Below the pieces are notes generated by a model that saw only the letters and a program-made list of their open reading frames with translations, was not told the DNA's origin and searched no databases. A DNA stretch of 64,000 nt from Adineta vaga (Eukaryota > Rotifera): the NCBI GenBank assembly GCA_021613535.1, contig CP075495.1, positions 2,542,001 to 2,606,000 of the forward strand, in the 5' to 3' direction. The position numbers and the translations under genes are program-made. Shown one piece after another: positions 56,832-64,000 of this stretch. Position 1 is the first letter of the stretch. Each line of letters opens with the position of its first letter.

Positions 56832-56998
56832 AGAGAAAGAAATCAACAGAAGAAAAATAATAATAAACAAAAACCAAAACTACACATAGCTATGTCGTTT
56901 TTTCTTGTGATCTGACATTGAAAACAAAGAGAGAAAGAAAGAAAAAAAAAGAGGATTTTATCTGACATAAGAAAAAAAAGATTGAGAATCTTTCGTAA
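55944..56998. other. intergenic, no gene seen
   Basis: Hydrolase promoter and cyclin 3' region. AT-rich, with CA repeats near 56521-56540, 56669-56684 and 56800-56810, and an (AT)n run at about 56813-56832. Confidence 0.55.
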
Positions 56999-58490
56999 TT
57001 ATTTTGTTAAACGTGTTAGTGCAATTTGTACAAAAGCACTTTTACAACAATTATGTTGTGCTATTGAAAACATATTACTTTGTGAGAATTTTTTTTGTAC
57101 ACTCTTTAATTTTGTTGTATCTTGTCCGATAAGTAATTGACCCAATTGTTCGATACCTTGACGAAGTTGTTCAAAAGTATAACCAGTATGAAATAACATA
57201 AATTTTTCTGGCCATAAATGTTCGATTAATAACGACATGGATGTTGAAGAAGTAACACGTTTATATGCAAGTAAATAACGTGAAAGAAATGAAGCACATG
57301 CTGATATGTAAGATGGAAGAAGATGAGAAAATGAATGATCAATAAATGTTAAATCAAGAAGATATTTGCCTAAGGTATGTTCAAGATCAGTGGCTTGAAT
57401 TATTTTAGAATAACGACGAAGATAATTAATTGATAATGGACGACCAAGATCGTAGGATAAGGTTGATATAATACGTCGTTCCATTTCTTTCATGTCTTCT
57501 TTAGAATAAGCATTATCAGATACATAAACGAAATCATTCATGCCCGGAATAGTCATTTCTTCATATTTACAGGCTAATAATAAGGCTAAAATAAAAAGAG
57601 ATTCAATTTTAATTTCTGCGAAAAAATTCTATGAACATCTCGTCTCTGTCAGCTTTTAGAATTCATATTCGAAATCAGATAAGTTCATTTCATTCTTACC
57701 AGCCGATCCAATAAGTTGCAATTCATGTTTGGATACATCAACTAATTGTAAATAACGATCGATAAAATTAATAGTCATATGAAATGTATCCGAAAGAAGT
57801 TTAAAACGATCATGAACTTGATAAAGCCAATCAATTAAAACGGCGCGATTTTGAGGCGACGCTGTGCCTAAAAAAGAAAATCTTTTCTTACAACTATTCT
57901 TTCGATGATTTCTTATTACCTTCACGACGATTGAGAAGAAAATTTTGTCGAATGGGTGTGTGTTGTTCAAGTTCCCTCCAATATTTACAAATGTCACCAA
58001 CATATTCCGAAGCAGTTATAATATTATGTCGATCACCACTATCACAATCAAATTCAACTGGTATATCGGATGAATAATCATCTCCTTCGTAATTTGATAA
58101 ATTTTCTTCAATTTCTTCATCAACAATCGTTGTTGTTGTTGTTGATGAAACAGGTAATGGTGGTGGTGCTGGTGGTAGAATACTAATAACCGATTTTGAT
58201 TCAATAATTGTAGCAATAGACGTTTGTTGTTGAATTATTTTTGGCTTTGAAAGAATTGGTTTATTGGTTAAGGTCATGTTTCCAACTTCACCAAGAATAC
58301 CACGCATTGTACCTTTATTTGAATTCGTCGTTATTGTCGATTGTTGGCCTTTGGAGACATGTTTGAGAATTAAATTTTTTATTGTCGAATTTTCATCTGT
58401 TTCATTCTTTGTTGATGATAAAGTATTACTACTAATGGAATTGTTAGTTTTCCCGAGATAGGGCCGAAGAAAAGCTGAATGTTGATTCAT
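56999..58490 (-). CDS. CCNB: G2/mitotic cyclin B
   Basis: Regulatory subunit of CDK1. The N-terminal 170 residues are disordered and carry a destruction box RGILGEVGN (compare the RxxLxxIxN of cyclin B), the signal for APC/C degradation. An acidic stretch then leads to YVGDICKYWRELEQHTPIRQNF. Cyclin box 1 follows: NRAVLIDWLYQVHDRFKLLSDTFHMTINFIDRYLQ (the MRAIL position), then LLLACKYEEMTIPGMNDFVYVSDNAYSKEDM. Box 2 starts at LGRPLSINYLRRYSKI. There are four exons. A pyrimidine tract plus AG (TTTTTTCTTGTTGTAG) lies about 46 nt upstream of the ATG, possibly a leader acceptor. The B versus B3 subtype is not settled. Confidence 0.92.
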
Positions 58491-59044
58491 GATAGTGATG
58501 GTCGGAAGTTGTTAATAGCTCTATGGATAGATGAACTCTACAACAAGAAAAAATTGAGAATTTTTAGATTCACTAAAAGTAAAGTTGTGAATGTATTCAA
58601 CACGCACACACACAGATGAATATCGGACGGACGACTATGAATAGACTGATGATGATGATGTGAAAAACGATGTTGGTCAAGACAATTGCGCGAAAGAAGA
58701 AAGAACACGAAAAGCTGTTTCGTTATTGGTTAAGAAAACTATAGACAGTGGCGACAATTAGTTCTTTCTTCATGAACATAATGGACTATTGTTTAAAGAA
58801 AAGAAAAGAAAAGAAAGCATTCGAAATGTAAATTAGTAAATTATTCATTATGATGATCTAATAAATTATCAATATTTTTTTCTTCATTCATTTCGACAAA
58901 AATTCGAAAAAAGAAGTTTTGAAATCGTTTTATGATTTATCTTAAGATATATATATATATATTCACTGATAACGTCAGTATTATGTTATCTTCTCAGCAC
59001 GTATAAGACTTTCTTTTTGGATGTGTAAAACGATATATATATAT
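58491..59044. other. divergent intergenic region
   Basis: Promoter region shared by cyclin B (-) and the small MGCTNS gene (+). It holds a GAT repeat near 58650 and AT runs near 58945-58965 and 59032-59046. No gene seen. Confidence 0.55.
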
Positions 59045-59341
59045 ATGGGTTGTACAAATTCAACAAAAAGACAAGACAGTGATGTTGGAGGACGTAAACT
59101 TAATGAAGGTGGAGTTAAGAATTTGTTTTATGCAACAACTGAATTCGATATATCTGCATCCGAAGATGAGAATGAAGATGAAATTCTATCGATAAAAAAT
59201 ATGAATAATAAGAATACGAAACGACAATTAACCAAGAAAATTGACGAACTTTCAAGTGGATTAAATACAACAAATACGAATTCATCAACAGCAACGAATA
59301 CTACTTTATTAGACAATCGTTTGAAGCAAACATCGATTTAA
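59045..59341 (+). CDS. small acidic protein with MGCTNS lipidation motif
   Basis: Single exon, 98 residues. The start MGCTNSTKR fits dual acylation (Gly2 myristoylation, Cys3 palmitoylation), so a membrane-peripheral location is likely. An in-frame ATG at 59021 would add MCKTIYIY and bury this motif, so 59045 is preferred. The middle is acidic (FDISASEDENEDEILS) with a casein-kinase-2-like site. The C-terminus is Thr/Asn-rich. I recognise no family. Coding status rests on composition and the sensible N-terminus. Confidence 0.55.
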   Translation: MGCTNSTKRQDSDVGGRKLNEGGVKNLFYATTEFDISASEDENEDEILSIKNMNNKNTKRQLTKKIDELSSGLNTTNTNSSTATNTTLLDNRLKQTSI

Positions 59342-59574
59342 TAATCTGAGAGTGTTTTGCGTTTCTATTTAGTCAAATATTACTCAAATGATTTTAATAA
59401 TATTTAGTTGATTTCAAAGTCTCGTTTTGAAAATAAATACATAAGTATGTTATACTTTCGTATTTCATTACGATAAAAATAAAAAGTATATTTTTTTGTC
59501 TTCTCATTTGAATTCTAATAGAAAAGAAAACCTTTCCTTTCAACTAAGAATGACATATTTCATTACGGAACGAT

Positions 59575-60283
59575 ATGGTGAGTTGAAAGTTGTATTTATG
59601 CTCGAAGGTGAAGTATCTTTATGTTACTTAGAATGAAACATTCAGTGAACAACAATTATTCGGTAATTTTCTTATTGAAAAGATTGTCAGAAGATTTCTA
59701 TTTTTTTTTTGTTGAAAAATAAACAGATTTACGTCATGCATTTTCAGCGGTTGATTATAATAATAATGGTTTAGTTTATACGAAAGATATTCCAACAATA
59801 TTTGTCAGTTTAGATGAAAGTTTCAAAACATTCATCATCGAAGAAGATGAATTGCAATATATTCTCAATGAAATCGATCTTGATAGTTCGTTTCTTTCCT
59901 TTTGTTCTTTATTTAAAGTTACAATTTTTTTTTCTTTGAAAAAAAAACACAGATCTTGTTCAAATTACTTTTACTCAGTTCCTAACATTATTGGCATATA
60001 AAATCAATATTACTGATACTGTTGAAGAATTACAAGAAGCATTTCGTATGTTTGATCGAACAGATTGTGGTTATATCACGTAAATGATTTGTTTATTCGA
60101 AGAAGAAAAGAAAAATACAATAATTCTTCTTTTTTTAGAATCGATGATCTATGGCGTGGAATGAATAATCTCGGTGAGAATTTATCGAAGACTGAAGTTG
60201 AACAAATGATGCAAGAAGCTGACAAAGATTTGGATGGCAAAATTACTTTTGCTGAATTTATTGAAATGATTCGATATAAATAA
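59575..60283 (+). CDS. calmodulin-like EF-hand protein
   Basis: Model: ATG 59575-59577 followed directly by an intron, then exons 59632-59662, 59727-59885, 59953-60079 and 60139-60283, giving about 154 residues. The opening NETFSEQQLFDLRHAFSAVD matches the start of calmodulin/troponin C-like proteins, which supports the 31-nt exon. EF1 is DYNNNGLVYTKD, EF2 is degenerate (EIDLDNLVQITFTQF), EF3 is DRTDCGYITIDDL and EF4 is DKDLDGKITFAEF, the only fully canonical loop. The linker helix is INITDTVEELQEAFRMF. A calcium sensor with perhaps two to three working sites is likely. Target unknown. The exon 3 donor is GTTCGT. Confidence 0.8.
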
Positions 60284-60408
60284 TTTTTTTTCGCAAAACA
60301 AGAAAATTTCACTAACTCGCTTTGAAATTGTTCCCTTATGAAAAAGAAGAAAAAGAAAATAACACATCTGACAAATGAAGGCGAATGTAAATTGTTCTGT
60401 TTGTTTTC

Positions 60409-63289
<2,881 letters not shown>

Positions 63290-64000
63290 TATTTCTCTCG
63301 TTTTCTTCTTCTTCTTCTTCTTCTTCTTCAGTAAATCGTCTTGTTAACCATATGACGTTGCTTATATTTATGTGTCTTTTGATCTAACAAGAAAGAAAAA
63401 TCTTGTGAGTATTTTGCGTAGGATTTACATTTATAAGTTAGTCTGTTTGGCGTAGGCATACGTCAGAATCATCGAACCGAAACAATAACATTCAAGTAAA
63501 AGGAAAATAACAAAATGAAACCTACCTAATGACGAACAACTGAAAAAACAACGTTTTCACTGATAAAAAAGAAATCAATACACACATTTTCTTTTCAAAT
63601 ATTCGCTACATCGATGATCTCCTTCATTTTATTTATTATAAGTTGACAATGACTTCTATTCATTTTATTTAATATAAAATTGAAGATAAATGAATAATTA
63701 TTAATCTACCAATGTTTCCTATCATGCATTCAAAAAGATTATTTAGAAGAGAAAACCTTCAACAAATTATACATTACTTTCGTATTGAATATTTCGATAA
63801 CAGTACTATACTATCCTGTAACGTTTGTTATATTTGAATGAATGAGAAAGAAAAATATGTCGTTATTAGGAAGAAAAAATAGAAGAGAGTGATATTCTTT
63901 TTTTTGTAGGTTCCGTGTTCTTAAATTGTTTATTGACATTTGATCAATATGTACGATCGACTACGATGACCTAAATGACATGCGCAATCTTAAATATCTA
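63290..64000. other. upstream region of AKT, no gene seen
   Basis: AKT promoter and 5' leader on the minus strand. A TTC repeat at about 63302-63332 sits just upstream of the ATG, reading GAA on the AKT strand. The remainder is AT-rich with no recognisable exon before the window ends. Confidence 0.55.

Overview
This window is eukaryotic nuclear DNA, AT-rich, from a compact metazoan genome. Most introns are about 50-65 bp. Genes lie on both strands and are often separated by only a few hundred bases or less. The gene set (Wnt5-type ligand, AKT kinase, muscle myosin heavy chain, G-protein beta, Shisa-like protein, class-A-like GPCR) is animal. Tiny introns, B-box/coiled-coil/propeller proteins, WxxW-domain secreted proteins and likely spliced-leader acceptors close to start codons make a bdelloid rotifer (Adineta/Rotaria type) my best guess. 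That placement is inference. No transposon, CRISPR array, tRNA or rRNA gene was recognised. All gene models were spliced by eye.

Layout, 0-20 kb: Shisa-like membrane protein (+, 0.5-1.8 kb); tandem proline dehydrogenase genes (-, 2.1-5.96 kb); Pro-rich WLPY-motif protein of unknown role (+, 7.0-8.9 kb); a 4.7 kb microsatellite-rich gap; G-protein beta (+, 13.6-15.1 kb); an unrecognised low-complexity protein (+, 16.4-18.3 kb); eIF5A (+, 19.2-19.9 kb).

20-41 kb: PPIL6-type cyclophilin and intronless kynurenine formamidase (-, 20.4-22.7 kb); B-box/propeller gene 1 (+, 23.1-24.7 kb); a likely two-gene operon of RluA-type pseudouridine synthase and DUSP22/15-like phosphatase (-, 24.9-27.4 kb); B-box/propeller gene 2 (-, 27.7-29.0 kb); muscle myosin heavy chain (-, 29.5-37.2 kb); MTCH-like mitochondrial protein (+, 38.3-39.5 kb); Wnt5 (-, 39.7-41.2 kb).

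41-64 kb: ANKIB1-type RBR ubiquitin ligase (-, 43.9-51.6 kb), whose 3.2 kb first intron carries a WxxW-trypsin fusion, a stand-alone WxxW protein and a small membrane protein, all on the opposite strand; COMMD2 (+); an orphan GPCR (+); a membrane-anchored alpha/beta hydrolase (-); cyclin B (-); a small MGCTNS acidic protein (+); a calmodulin-like EF-hand protein (+); and AKT (-) with an unusual C-terminal extension of about 180 residues.

The genes are mostly unrelated housekeeping, signalling and muscle genes. The clearest organisational signals are the nested genes in ANKIB1 intron 1, the head-to-tail RPUSD-DUSP pair whose 66-bp spacer holds a polyadenylation hexamer and a polypyrimidine-AG acceptor, and three local duplications (PRODH, B-box/propeller, WxxW).
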